NCBI GenBank assembly: GCA_047605425.1
Contig: JASGFT010000085.1
Coordinates: 1 to 21,162 of the forward strand
Source of the DNA: JAKPAM01 sp047605425
Lineage (GTDB): Bacteria; Pseudomonadota; Gammaproteobacteria; Burkholderiales; Burkholderiaceae_E
Length of the DNA: 21,162 nucleotides
Reading direction: 5' to 3'
Shown: piece after piece, positions 1-7,961 of the stretch
Layout of the letters: each line of letters opens with the position of its first letter
Position numbering within the stretch: the stretch's first letter is position 1
Position numbers and translations under genes: made by a program
The notes under the pieces: model-generated
Told to the model about the DNA's origin: nothing
Database searches by the model: none
What the model saw: the letters and a program-made list of their open reading frames with translations, nothing else

Positions 1-2
1 GC

Positions 3-1220
3 CAGGACGCCGTTTCCGTCACGCCCGACACGCCCTTCATGGTCATCTACACCTCCGGCACCACCGGCAAGCCCAAGGGCGTGGTGCACGTGCACGGCAG
101 CTTCCCCATCAAGATCGCGCACGACTCGCTGATCCACTTCGACGTGCACCCCGGTGACGTGTACTGCTGGCCCGCCGACATGGGCTGGATCGCCGGCACC
201 CTGGTGCTGGGCTGCGCGCTGCTGCGCGGCGCGACGCTGGTGTGCTACGACGGCGCGCCGGATTACCCCGACTGGTCGCGGATGTCGCGCGTGGTCGAGC
301 GCCATCGGGTCACGCACTTCGGCTCGGCGCCGACGCTGATCCGCGGCATGGCCAGCCATGAGGCGCTGGCACTGGCGGGCGGCCGGTCCACCGTGCGTTT
401 GCTGATCACCGCGGGCGAAGGCATCGCGCCGGAGCATTTCAACTGGTTCGAGAAACGCTTCGGCGATGGCACGGCACCGGTCATCAACTACACGGGCGGT
501 ACCGAAGCTTCGGGCGCGCTGCTGGCCAGCGTGCCGATCCGGCCGATTCCGCCCAGCGGCTTCAACACCATCTCGCCCGGCGTGGCCGCCGACGTCGTCG
601 ATCCGGACGGCCGCAGCGTGACCGGCGAGGTCGGCGAGCTGGCGATCCGTGCGCCTTTCGTGGGGATGACGCATTCGTTCTGGCGCGACGACCGGCGCTA
701 CCTCGAAACCTACTGGGAAACCATTCCCGGCATCTGGGTCCATGGCGACCTGGTGCTGCGCACGCCGGACGGCAATCTCTTCATGATGGGCCGCTCGGAC
801 GACACGCTCAAGGTCGCCGGAAAGCGCCTGGGTCCGGCCGAGGTCGAGGAGGTCGTGCAGGAACTGCCCGGCGTGGCCGAAGCGGCCGCGATCGGCGTCG
901 CCGACGCCGACAAGGGCCAGCAGCTCGTCGTCTTCGTCGTACCCAAGCCCGGCGCCCCGGTCTCGGCTGCCGATCTGCAGGCCGCCGTGACCGCGCATGT
1001 CGACAAGCGGCTGGGTCGCCCGTTCCGGCCCGGCAGAGTGCACGTGGTGGGGCAACTGCCCAAGACGCGCAGTTCGAAGATCATGCGCCGCGTGATCCGC
1101 AGCGTCTATTGCGGTCAACCGCCGGGCGATCTGTCCTCGCTCGACAACCCCGAAGCGCTCGACGAAGTGCGCGCGGCGACGCCTGCAGACCGAGAGCACC
1201 GGAGCGGGGCCGGCCATTGA
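3..1220 (+). CDS. AMP-dependent acyl-CoA synthetase, 5' end outside window
   Basis: This is the C-terminal part of an acyl-adenylate-forming enzyme of the acetyl-CoA synthetase type, which activates a carboxylic acid with ATP and joins it to CoA in the cytoplasm. The reading frame is open from the window edge (base 3), so the first ATG at 39 is internal: it lies inside the ATP-binding loop, which reads YTSGTTGKPKG. Further landmarks in order are the adenine-binding segment NYTGGTEASG, the hinge region GDLVL...GRSDDTLKVAGKR, and the C-terminal PKTRSSKIMRR, whose lysine codon at 1077-1079 matches the catalytic lysine of the family. About 200 N-terminal residues are missing to the left. The gene ends in TGA and faces the convergent Bug gene. 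The substrate cannot be told from this fragment; the neighbourhood suggests an organic acid degraded as its CoA ester. The family assignment is secure. Confidence 0.93.
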   Translation, partial: QDAVSVTPDTPFMVIYTSGTTGKPKGVVHVHGSFPIKIAHDSLIHFDVHPGDVYCWPADMGWIAGTLVLGCALLRGATLVCYDGAPDYPDWSRMSRVVERHRVTHFGSAPTLIRGMASHEALALAGGRSTVRLLITAGEGIAPEHFNWFEKRFGDGTAPVINYTGGTEASGALLASVPIRPIPPSGFNTISPGVAADVVDPDGRSVTGEVGELAIRAPFVGMTHSFWRDDRRYLETYWETIPGIWVHGDLVLRTPDGNLFMMGRSDDTLKVAGKRLGPAEVEEVVQELPGVAEAAAIGVADADKGQQLVVFVVPKPGAPVSAADLQAAVTAHVDKRLGRPFRPGRVHVVGQLPKTRSSKIMRRVIRSVYCGQPPGDLSSLDNPEALDEVRAATPADREHRSGAGH

Positions 1221-1326
1221 TCCGGGGCGGCCCTGCTGCGTGCGTCAAGGCACCGGGCTTCGGCTGCTCGACTGCGTCGATGCGTGGCGCGGCAGGCAGA
1301 GGCCGTGCTGCGATTGAACGAGACGC

Positions 1327-2307
1327 TCAGTCCAGCGGCAGGTTGAGGTCGGCGACCAGCTTCTTCGTGCGCTCCAGATCCTGTTGCAGGAACTGCGTGA
1401 AGGCCTCCGGCGTCATCGTGCCGGACTCTGCTCCGTCCAGGCGGAAGCGTTCGCGTACCACCGGGCTTTCCTGCGCTTTTTTCAGCGCGCCAGCCAAGCG
1501 CTGGATGATTTCGTTCGGCGTGCCGGCCGGCGCGACCAAGCCCAGATATACCGTGTAGCTGTATCCGGGCACGCCCTGCTCGGCCAGCGTCCGGATATCC
1601 GGAAAGGGCGGGGAGCGCTTGGCCGAGGTCACGCCCAGCGCGCGCAGCCGCCCATCCTTGACCTGCGGTCCCGAGGAATTGCCGCCGTCGAACGCGAAAT
1701 CGACGCGGCCGGCAATGATGTCGCTCATGGCCGTGGCGATGCCCTTGTACGGCACATGCATGATGTCCAGCCCGGCCTGCTGCATCAGCAGCGCGGCGGC
1801 CGTGTGAGTGGTGGTGCCGGCGCCGCCGGACGCGAACGACAGCTTGCCCGGTTGTGCCTTGGCAGCAGCGATCAGATCGGCCAGGGTGCGGTAAGGCAAG
1901 CTGGGCGAGGTGATCATCAGCAACGGGGCTTCGTTCAGCATGCCGATGCCTACGAAATCCTTCAGCGCGTAGCCCGGAGCTTTCTTCATCGCCGGCAACT
2001 GCGCGAGCGTATTGGAAGTGGCCAGCAGCGTGTAGCCGTCGGCAGGTGAGATCTTGGCGGCCCGGATGCCGATCTGGCCGTCCGCACCCGGGCGGTTGTC
2101 CACGACGATGGGCTGGCCGAGGTCTGCGGCCATCTGCTGCCCGACCGTCCGCACGGTGGTGTCCAGCAGCGCGCCGGGCGCGGAGTTCACGATGATGCGG
2201 ATCGGCCGGCTGGGATAAGGCGCTTGCGCCAAAGCCGGACAGGCGGCGGCCAGCAGCAGGGCCGCGCACGTCAGTCGGGGAATGAGCCGAGGGGAGAGAG
2301 GGCGCAT
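1327..2307 (-). CDS. Bug-family (TctC-like) periplasmic solute-binding protein
   Basis: A 326-residue extracytoplasmic binding protein of the tripartite tricarboxylate transporter/Bug family, which captures small carboxylates or related solutes in the periplasm. The N-terminus is a signal peptide: arginines, a leucine/alanine-rich core, then ALA-QA as the likely cleavage site near residue 27. The mature part starts with the usual YPSRPIRIIV and continues with the family motifs VDNRPGADGQIG, FASGGAGTTTH and HVPYKG. I chose the ATG at 2307 over the upstream ATG at 2355 because GGAG lies 9 bases before it and the signal peptide then begins correctly. No TctA/TctB membrane subunits are present nearby, as is usual for the many orphan Bug proteins of Burkholderiales. 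An inverted repeat lies about 105-145 bases upstream and may control it. The ligand is unknown. Confidence 0.93.
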   Translation of the reverse strand: MRPLSPRLIPRLTCAALLLAAACPALAQAPYPSRPIRIIVNSAPGALLDTTVRTVGQQMAADLGQPIVVDNRPGADGQIGIRAAKISPADGYTLLATSNTLAQLPAMKKAPGYALKDFVGIGMLNEAPLLMITSPSLPYRTLADLIAAAKAQPGKLSFASGGAGTTTHTAAALLMQQAGLDIMHVPYKGIATAMSDIIAGRVDFAFDGGNSSGPQVKDGRLRALGVTSAKRSPPFPDIRTLAEQGVPGYSYTVYLGLVAPAGTPNEIIQRLAGALKKAQESPVVRERFRLDGAESGTMTPEAFTQFLQQDLERTKKLVADLNLPLD

Positions 2308-2412
2308 CGGGAATGTCTCCGGAAATGGTTCTGTGGCCGCCGCTTTGCGATGCAAGAGGCCTTACGGATTGTTGACAGCCGCTCCTCCATCGGTCAACGC
2401 AATCGAGCATGG

Positions 2413-2452
2413 TGTTCCGTACTCCGGAGGGAGTGCGCCAAAGTACGGAACA
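2413..2452. promoter_or_regulatory. 11-bp inverted repeat (TGTTCCGTACT / AGTACGGAACA), putative operator
   Basis: Two perfectly inverted 11-base arms at 2413-2423 and 2442-2452 are separated by 18 bases, so equivalent positions on one DNA face are roughly three helical turns apart. The site lies in the stretch between the Bug gene (start 2307, leftward) and the MFS remnant (rightward). The same 10-base core also occurs singly at 9886-9895 and 17613-17622, both non-coding. It is too widely spaced and lacks a T-tract for a terminator. A regulator-binding site is the best reading; the protein is unknown. Confidence 0.6.
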
Positions 2453-2530
2453 TCGCAACCGCTTAGGGTGACTCGTTCCGGGCCCGGCTGGGGCATGACG
2501 CCGACCACGGCAGGCCCGGTGGGGAACTGG

Positions 2531-3060
2531 GCGCTCGCGGATCGGTACGGCATGGATTTCGGCGCGCTGCTGCACGAGCATGAGCGCGAGCAGCGGCAGG
2601 CGCAGCAGGCCACGCATCAGCCGTCCGATGGCTACAAGCTGCTGTTTTCCGCGAATTTCCGCTCGCCAGCCATTTGTTCATCGTCGTGATGCTCTGCACG
2701 CAGTTGGTCGTCTACGGGCTCAACACCCGGTTGCCGTAGCTGATGCGCAATGCCGGCTATGCGCCGGGCTCGTCGCTGCAGTTCGTGCTGGTACTGCAGT
2801 TCGGCGCCGTGGTGGGCTCGATCGACTCCAGCACGCTGATGTATGGCTACATCGCCAACCACTTCCCGGTGAAGTGCCGGGGCGCTGCAGTCGGCGCGGC
2901 CTTGGGTTTGGGGCGATTCGGAGCGATTCCGAGGCCGTTGGTGGGAGGCTGGGTCATCGGGGCCGGTTTCGGGCATCAATGGAGCTTCTATGCGTTTGCC
3001 TTTCCCGCCGTGATCGCCGCGCTGGTGCTGGCCGCGATCCCATCCGCTCGGCAGGTGTAA
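2531..3060 (+). pseudogene. MFS transporter remnant (aromatic-acid/H+ symporter type)
   Basis: This is the broken C-terminal half of a 12-helix major facilitator transporter. The first piece (2531 to about 2670, frame 2) resembles the central cytoplasmic loop, with LADRYGMDF and GYKLLFSANFRS. It then shifts to frame 1 near 2670, giving LFIVVMLCTQLVVYGLNTRLP, a helix-7 segment. An in-frame TAG at 2737-2739 replaces an expected residue directly before LMRNAGY. Near 2820 about 50 residues are missing compared with the related remnant at 17701: GAVVG joins directly to STLMYGYIANHFP. The end (helices 10-12) reads to a TAA at 3060. The N-terminal half is absent. Frameshift, nonsense codon and deletion together make function very unlikely. 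The left boundary is uncertain. Confidence 0.8.
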
Positions 3061-3071
3061 TGGAAGCCGCA

Positions 3072-4001
3072 TCATCCCAGCCAGCGGGCATCGGGCCATC
3101 GGCCCTGTTCGAACGTGGCCTTGACGCAGTCCAGCAGCACGCTGACGACGCAACGTACCGGCGTCGTGGCCTGGCGGCGAGTCGACGCCGCCAGCACGAT
3201 GGTGCGTCGCAAGCCCGGGGACGCGAGCGGGGCGGCGCCCAGCACCCCGCGTTCGACTTCCTGCATCACGGCCACGGCTGGAAGAATCGTCCAGCCGTGC
3301 CCTCGCGCGACCAGTTCCTTTTGCACGCTCAATGCATTGGTTTCGGCAAAGACTTGCAGCTCCACGCCGGCTTCGGCCGCGGCATGCTCGATCGTGGCGC
3401 GCAGGCCCTGCGGCGCGGCGGGCAGGATGAACGACTCGCGCGCCACGCGCGCCAGCGTGACCGGGCGTTTGCGTGTCAGCCGTGCGGACGGCGCGGCCAG
3501 CACCCACAGGTTCTCCTCGATCAACGCCTTCACGTGCAGCGTCGGCGTCTCCTTGCGGCCGTACAACAGGGCGGCATCGACGTCTCCCGCCTCGAGCCAA
3601 TCCTGCAGGTGGCCCGCATAGCCGATGATCAACCGCAGGCGGATGCGCGGATAGCGCCGGGCCACCTCCGTGACCAGCAAGGTCGCCAGCAGATCCGAGG
3701 TGCTGGCCAGCAGGCCGATCGTGACGATGCCCGTCACCGGCCCTGCCGTCGGCTGGATCTCGGCCTTGGCGCGCGCCACCTCGTCGAGGATGCGGCGCGC
3801 GTATTCCAGCATGGTCTTGCCGGCGGGCGTGAGCCGCATGCCGTGGCGGCCGCGCTCGAACAACTCGGTCCCCAGGTCTTCCTCGAGCAGGCGCAACTGG
3901 CGGGATACGGCGGGCTGAACCAGGTTCAGCAGGCTGGAGGCGCGGGTGACGTTGCCGGTTTCGGCCACGGTCACGAAGGCGCGCAGTTGCTTGAGATCCA
4001 T
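3072..4001 (-). CDS. LysR-family transcriptional regulator
   Basis: A 309-residue LysR-type regulator of normal length. Residues 1-60 form the winged helix-turn-helix, with the typical MDLKQLRAFVTVAETGNVTR start and the recognition region QPAVSRQLRLLEEDLG. Residues from about 90 to 300 form the two-lobed effector-binding domain (VTIGLLAS..., LRLIIGYAGHLQDWLEAGDVDAALLYG). Such proteins act as tetramers on the shared promoter of a divergent gene, and this one is divergent from the acyl-CoA dehydrogenase at 4111 across 109 bases. It is therefore the likely regulator of the dehydrogenase/CoA-transferase pair, with the CoA-ester pathway's substrate or an intermediate as inducer (inference). It ends 12 bases beyond the MFS remnant's stop. 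Frame, start and domain content look intact. Confidence 0.93.
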   Translation of the reverse strand: MDLKQLRAFVTVAETGNVTRASSLLNLVQPAVSRQLRLLEEDLGTELFERGRHGMRLTPAGKTMLEYARRILDEVARAKAEIQPTAGPVTGIVTIGLLASTSDLLATLLVTEVARRYPRIRLRLIIGYAGHLQDWLEAGDVDAALLYGRKETPTLHVKALIEENLWVLAAPSARLTRKRPVTLARVARESFILPAAPQGLRATIEHAAAEAGVELQVFAETNALSVQKELVARGHGWTILPAVAVMQEVERGVLGAAPLASPGLRRTIVLAASTRRQATTPVRCVVSVLLDCVKATFEQGRWPDARWLG

Positions 4002-4040
4002 GCTAACCCCGATGCCGAAAACTGATCAACCGATCATGCA

Positions 4041-4053
4041 ATTCGATTGGAAT
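4041..4053. promoter_or_regulatory. Short dyad in LysR/acyl-CoA dehydrogenase intergenic region
   Basis: ATTCGATTGGAAT is a 13-base dyad (arms ATTC/GAAT) in the 109-base divergent region between the LysR gene and the dehydrogenase. It is AT-rich against GC-rich surroundings, as expected of a LysR site, but it does not give a clean T-N11-A box. Several GATC/TGATCA words flank it (4023-4067). It is a candidate operator only. Confidence 0.35.
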
Positions 4054-4110
4054 CTTGAAACGATCAGATATTAGTATTGCTGAACACGACCCACTCAGGA
4101 GCCTTGGCCT

Positions 4111-5277
4111 GTGAGTACGCTCTCCACCCCTGACAAGTACGAGGAAATTCGCGATGCGGTGCGTAGCCTGTGCAGCCAGTTTCCCGCCGAATACCACCGC
4201 AAGATCGATGAAGCGCGCGGCTACCCGGAGGAATTCGTCAATGCGCTGACGAAGGCCGGCTGGCTGGCGGCGCTGATTCCGCAGGATTACGGTGGCCCGG
4301 GCCTGTCGATGGCCGAGGCCTCGGTCATCATGGAGGAGATCAACCGCAGCGGCGGCAACTCCGGCGCCTGCCACGGCCAGATGTACGTGATGAACACCAT
4401 CGTGTTCAGCGGCACCGAGGCGCAGAAGCGCAAGTACCTGCCGAAGATCGCCGCCGGCGAGCTGCGCGTGCAGTCGATGGGCGTGACCGAGCCCACCACC
4501 GGCAGCGACACCACCAGGCTCAAGACCACGGCCGTGAAGAAGGACGGGCGCTGGGTCGTCAACGGCCAGAAGGTGTGGATCAGCCGCGTGCAGCACAGCG
4601 ACCTGCTGATCCTGCTGGCGCGCACCACGCCGGTGGACCAGGTGCAAAAGCGCAGCGACGGCCTGTCGTGCTTCATCGTCGAGCTGGACAAGGCCATCGG
4701 CAAGGGCCTCACCGTGCGCCCCATCCTCAACATGGTCAACCACGAGACCAACGAGCTGTTCTTCGACAACCTGGAACTGCCCGAAGACGCGCTGCTGGGC
4801 ACCGAGGGCAAGGGCCTGAAGGTGATCTTCGACGGCCTGAACGCCGAGCGCACGCTGATCGCGTCGGAGTGCATCGGCGACGGCTACTGGTTCCTGGAGA
4901 AGGCGCGCGACTACGCCAACGAGCGCAAGGTCTTCGGCCGCCCGATCGGCCAGAACCAGGGCATCCAGTTCCCGCTGGCCGAGGCCTTCGTCGAGCTGGA
5001 GGCGGCCAACCTGATGCGCTGGCGCGCCTGCGAGAAGATCGACGCGCGCCAGAACGCCGGCACCGAGGCCAACATGGCCAAGTACCTGGCCGCCAAGGCG
5101 AGCTGGGAGGCCGCGAATGCCTGCCTGCAGACCCACGGCGGCTTCGGCTTCGCCTGTGAATACGACGTCGAGCGCAAGTTCCGCGAGACGCGCCTGTACC
5201 AGGTCGCGCCCATCTCCACCAACATGATCCTGGGGTATGTGGCCGAGCACGTGCTGCATCTGCCCCGTTCCTATTGA
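4111..5277 (+). CDS. Acyl-CoA dehydrogenase (catalytic Glu in isovaleryl-CoA dehydrogenase position)
   Basis: A 388-residue FAD-dependent acyl-CoA dehydrogenase, which introduces an alpha,beta double bond into an acyl-CoA and passes electrons to ETF. The start is GTG, supported by AGGAG 9 bases upstream (4097-4101). The order is: N-terminal helical domain, flavin/substrate motif VTEPTTGSDTT (about residues 125-135), C-terminal helical domain with QTHGGFGFACEYDVER. The segment GLNAERTLI places a glutamate at residue 246, matching the catalytic base of isovaleryl- and long-chain dehydrogenases. The medium-chain-type position near the C-terminus (usually YEGTS) reads APIST and carries no glutamate. 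This favours a branched or bulky substrate (inference). The stop is 2 bases before the CoA-transferase ATG, so the two are co-expressed. It is a same-length paralogue of the enzyme at 12745. Confidence 0.93.
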   Translation: MSTLSTPDKYEEIRDAVRSLCSQFPAEYHRKIDEARGYPEEFVNALTKAGWLAALIPQDYGGPGLSMAEASVIMEEINRSGGNSGACHGQMYVMNTIVFSGTEAQKRKYLPKIAAGELRVQSMGVTEPTTGSDTTRLKTTAVKKDGRWVVNGQKVWISRVQHSDLLILLARTTPVDQVQKRSDGLSCFIVELDKAIGKGLTVRPILNMVNHETNELFFDNLELPEDALLGTEGKGLKVIFDGLNAERTLIASECIGDGYWFLEKARDYANERKVFGRPIGQNQGIQFPLAEAFVELEAANLMRWRACEKIDARQNAGTEANMAKYLAAKASWEAANACLQTHGGFGFACEYDVERKFRETRLYQVAPISTNMILGYVAEHVLHLPRSY

Positions 5278-5279
5278 GC

Positions 5280-6470
5280 ATGCAAGCCAAAAAAGGACCT
5301 CTTGACGGGATGACCGTCATCGCGCTGGAGCACGCGATCGCTGCGCCGTTCTGCACGCGCCAGCTGGCCGACCTGGGCGCGCGCGTCATCAAGGTGGAGC
5401 GCCCCGGCGTGGGCGACTTCGCGCGCGCCTACGATCACCGCACGCGAGGCCTGGCCTCGCACTTCGTCTGGACCAACCGCTCCAAGGAAAGCCTCACGCT
5501 GGATCTGAAGCAGCCGGCGGCGCAGCAAGTGCTGGGCGAGCTCATTGCCCGGGCCGACGTGCTGGTGCAGAACCTCGCGCCCGGAGCGGCGGCGCGCATG
5601 GGGCTTTCATGGGAAGCGCTGCACCCGAAGTACCCCAGGCTCATCGTCTGCGACATCTCGGGCTACGGCGCCGACGGGCCGTACCGCGACAAGAAGGCCT
5701 ACGATCTGCTGATCCAGAGCGAGGCGGCCTTTCTGTCGATCACCGGCACCCCCGACGAGCCCAGCAAGGCCGGCAACTCCATTGCCGACATCGCCGCCGG
5801 CATGTATGCGTATACCGGCATCCTGAGTGCGCTGCTGCAGCGCAATCTGAGTGGCGAAGGCTCGCATGTCGAGGTCGCGCTGCTCGAAGCCCTGGGCGAA
5901 TGGATGGGCTTTCCGATGTATTACGCCTACGAGGGCCAGCCGCCGCCGGGCCGCAACGGCGCGGCCCACGCCACCATTTATCCGTACGGCCCGTTCAAGG
6001 CGGGCGATGGCCGGGTGGTCATGCTGGGCCTGCAGAACGAGCGTGAATGGAAGCTGTTCTGCGAACGCGTGCTGCGCCGCCCCGAACTCGCTGCCGATCC
6101 GCGCTTCGATGCCAACGTGCGTCGCGTGGACAACCGGGTGGCCTTGAAGGAAGTGATCGAACAGGTCTTTGCGAGCCTGACGGCGCAGGGTGTGATCGCG
6201 CGCCTGGACGAAGCGAAGATCGCCAATGCCGCCGTCAACGAGGTCGCCGACCTGTGGGCGCACCCGCAATTGCACGCACGCCGGCGCTTTCGGACCATCG
6301 GCTCACCGGCGGGTGAACTGCAGGCCTTGCTGCCGCCGGCGACCGTCGACAGCTTCGACGCCAGGATGGATCCGGTCCCCGCGCTGGGCGAGCACAGCGC
6401 GGCCATTCTGCGCGAATTAGGGCGGTCCGATGCCGATATCGCCGCGCTGCGGACCGGTGGGGTGATCTGA
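5280..6470 (+). CDS. CaiB/BaiF family III CoA-transferase
   Basis: A 396-residue family III CoA-transferase, which moves CoA from a donor thioester to a free carboxylic acid. It shows the N-terminal Rossmann half (LDGMTVIALEHAIAAPFCTRQLADLGARVIKVERP), the segment KESLTLDLKQPAA, the glycine loop ISGYGADGPY, and AYDLLIQSEAA. The aspartate in that last motif (residue 142) aligns with the catalytic aspartate that forms the enzyme-acyl anhydride. The C-terminus carries the usual AHPQL and LGEHSAAILRELG motifs. I start at the ATG at 5280; a TTG at 5274 is also in frame and would overlap the dehydrogenase stop. There is no strong ribosome site, so translation is probably coupled to the upstream gene. 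The likely role is activation of the acid that the adjacent dehydrogenase oxidises. Donor and acceptor are unknown. Confidence 0.92.
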   Translation: MQAKKGPLDGMTVIALEHAIAAPFCTRQLADLGARVIKVERPGVGDFARAYDHRTRGLASHFVWTNRSKESLTLDLKQPAAQQVLGELIARADVLVQNLAPGAAARMGLSWEALHPKYPRLIVCDISGYGADGPYRDKKAYDLLIQSEAAFLSITGTPDEPSKAGNSIADIAAGMYAYTGILSALLQRNLSGEGSHVEVALLEALGEWMGFPMYYAYEGQPPPGRNGAAHATIYPYGPFKAGDGRVVMLGLQNEREWKLFCERVLRRPELAADPRFDANVRRVDNRVALKEVIEQVFASLTAQGVIARLDEAKIANAAVNEVADLWAHPQLHARRRFRTIGSPAGELQALLPPATVDSFDARMDPVPALGEHSAAILRELGRSDADIAALRTGGVI

Positions 6471-6475
6471 GGCAG

Positions 6476-6510
6476 CCGGCCCCGGGTGGAAATGGCCGGG
6501 AATGGCCGGG
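6476..6510. terminator. Possible bidirectional hairpin with a 10-bp tandem duplication
   Basis: The 41 bases between the convergent CoA-transferase and PrpD stops contain CCGGCC (6476-6481) facing GGCCGG (6494-6499). The unit AATGGCCGGG is directly repeated (6491-6500, 6501-6510), so a second GGCCGG is available. A 6-bp stem could form in either transcript, but no T-run follows, so it is a weak terminator candidate. Confidence 0.35.
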
Positions 6511-6511
6511 C

Positions 6512-7921
6512 TCAGCGCCTGGTCGTACACAGGGCCATGACGTCGGCCGCTTTCATCTGCGGATCCATCGCGCGCAGTGCCGCCAGCAGCCTCCCGGCCT
6601 GGTCGCCGCCGAGCACGTCGACGGTCAGTTCCATGAACTTGGCATCCTGCTCGGCCTCGGGCATCAGGTTCGTATCGGTGCCGATCGGGTCGTCGACGAA
6701 GACGTGCCGCGAGCTGCCGTCCTTGAAGCTCACGGTGACGTCAGCGACGAATTTGCCAGGGTAGTCCTTTTCGAGGCGGGGCTCCTCGGTGATCCGGATG
6801 TCGCGCATCTTGGCGATCACGGGCGCGATATCAACCTTCCCCACCAGATAGTCGCGGTGGATTCGGTAGCCGTTACCCAGCCCCAGCAGTGTGAATGCGG
6901 CCTGGACCGGCAGGCTGAACTGCACGTGTTCGATATTCTGCGGCGTGTAGGCGTTCGCGTTGGCGGTGCCCACGATCACGTTGAAGTGCGGTGCGATCCG
7001 CAGGTGCACGTCCTTGATGTCGGCGTTGCGCTCGGCGAACGGGCGCAACGCGTCGATGTAGGCATGCGTGCAGTAGCAGGCGCAGTAGGCCTTGAGCCAG
7101 ACGGTGCTGATCTCGAACGGGCGGTCGAGCGCGAAGCGCGTCTCGGCGCCGTCGCCGGGTGCGCGTTGCAGGAAGGTCTTGAAGAAGCCCTTGCTGCCGC
7201 TGAGGAAAGCGCGCGGCCCGGTGATGCCGGCTTGGGCCATATCGGCCGCCACCATGCCGTTGCGGGTGCCGATGCCGGCATGGACCCGCTTGATGGATCC
7301 GCCGGTGGAGGAGTATTCGGTGGTACCCGAGACGTGGCTCGATGCGATCGCCAGCGCGTGCAGCGTGGTCTCGGCATCGAACTTGCGCAGCTTGGCGGCG
7401 ACGGCGGCCGCGCCGAAGTTCGACAGCGTGCAGTGCGGGTGGAAGCCGCGGCGCAGCAGGTCGGGGGCGGCCAGCACACCGATGCGGGTGTAGACCTCGT
7501 AGCCCGCGACCATCGCGGTGATGACTTCCTCGAGCGACGAGCCCAGTTCTTCGCCGATGGCCAGCGCCGCCGGGATCACGCAACTGCCCGGGTGGCTGGC
7601 GCTGGGGCCGTGGGCATCATCGTATTCGAAGCCATGGCCGTAGGCGCCGTTGACGAAGGCCGCATCCGGTGCGCTCAGGGCTGCGCCGCTCGCGGCGACG
7701 CGGCTCGTTCCCGCGTGCCGCAGGCCCGTGGCGTAGCGCAGCAACTGCTGCGACCAGGGCATCTGCGAGATGCCGATCTGCAGCGCCAGCTGGTCGCGCA
7801 TCAGGCGGTTCACGCCCGCGTGCGCGGCGGCATCGATGTGCGCGTAGGTCAACTCCTGGATGAAGCGCACCACGCTTTGTTCGAGCGCGGGGCAGTCGGC
7901 GGGAATGGTGGATGCAGTCAT
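6512..7921 (-). CDS. MmgE/PrpD family protein
   Basis: A 469-residue member of the MmgE/PrpD superfamily, which includes 2-methylcitrate dehydratase and cis-aconitate decarboxylase. Hallmarks are the GHGFEYDDAHG stretch near residues 90-105 followed by HPGSCVIPAALAIGEELG, the GYEVYTRIG segment, and the second-domain region with VGKVDIAPVIAKMRDIRI. I start at the ATG at 7921 because the longer open frame upstream overlaps the aldehyde dehydrogenase gene and has no family sequence. The start is about 40 bases downstream of the ancestral aldehyde dehydrogenase stop, so both belong to one leftward operon behind the operator at 8908. Members act on small di- or tricarboxylates. The specific reaction cannot be deduced: dehydratase, decarboxylase and isomerase are all possible. 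The frame is intact although the gene upstream is not. Confidence 0.9.
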   Translation of the reverse strand: MTASTIPADCPALEQSVVRFIQELTYAHIDAAAHAGVNRLMRDQLALQIGISQMPWSQQLLRYATGLRHAGTSRVAASGAALSAPDAAFVNGAYGHGFEYDDAHGPSASHPGSCVIPAALAIGEELGSSLEEVITAMVAGYEVYTRIGVLAAPDLLRRGFHPHCTLSNFGAAAVAAKLRKFDAETTLHALAIASSHVSGTTEYSSTGGSIKRVHAGIGTRNGMVAADMAQAGITGPRAFLSGSKGFFKTFLQRAPGDGAETRFALDRPFEISTVWLKAYCACYCTHAYIDALRPFAERNADIKDVHLRIAPHFNVIVGTANANAYTPQNIEHVQFSLPVQAAFTLLGLGNGYRIHRDYLVGKVDIAPVIAKMRDIRITEEPRLEKDYPGKFVADVTVSFKDGSSRHVFVDDPIGTDTNLMPEAEQDAKFMELTVDVLGGDQAGRLLAALRAMDPQMKAADVMALCTTRR

Positions 7922-7961
7922 GTGGTTCTCGTTATGGGAAGATGGGTTTCTGCTCTGGCGC

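Noticed and set aside
1221..1326. Terminator between the convergent synthetase and Bug genes
   Set aside because: I found no convincing stem followed by a T-run in this 106-base gap.
1115..2617. 500-codon open frame on the minus strand overlapping the Bug gene
   Set aside because: It is a GC-driven shadow: arginine- and proline-rich without domain features, while the overlapping frame gives a complete Bug protein with signal peptide.
2580..4025. 481-codon plus-strand frame across the MFS remnant and LysR gene
   Set aside because: The translated sequence is the antisense shadow of the LysR gene, has no recognisable motif and crosses the intergenic border.
4003..5259. 418-codon minus-strand frame opposite the acyl-CoA dehydrogenase
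   Set aside because: It is an antisense shadow of a clear dehydrogenase, with low-complexity leucine/alanine/histidine composition.
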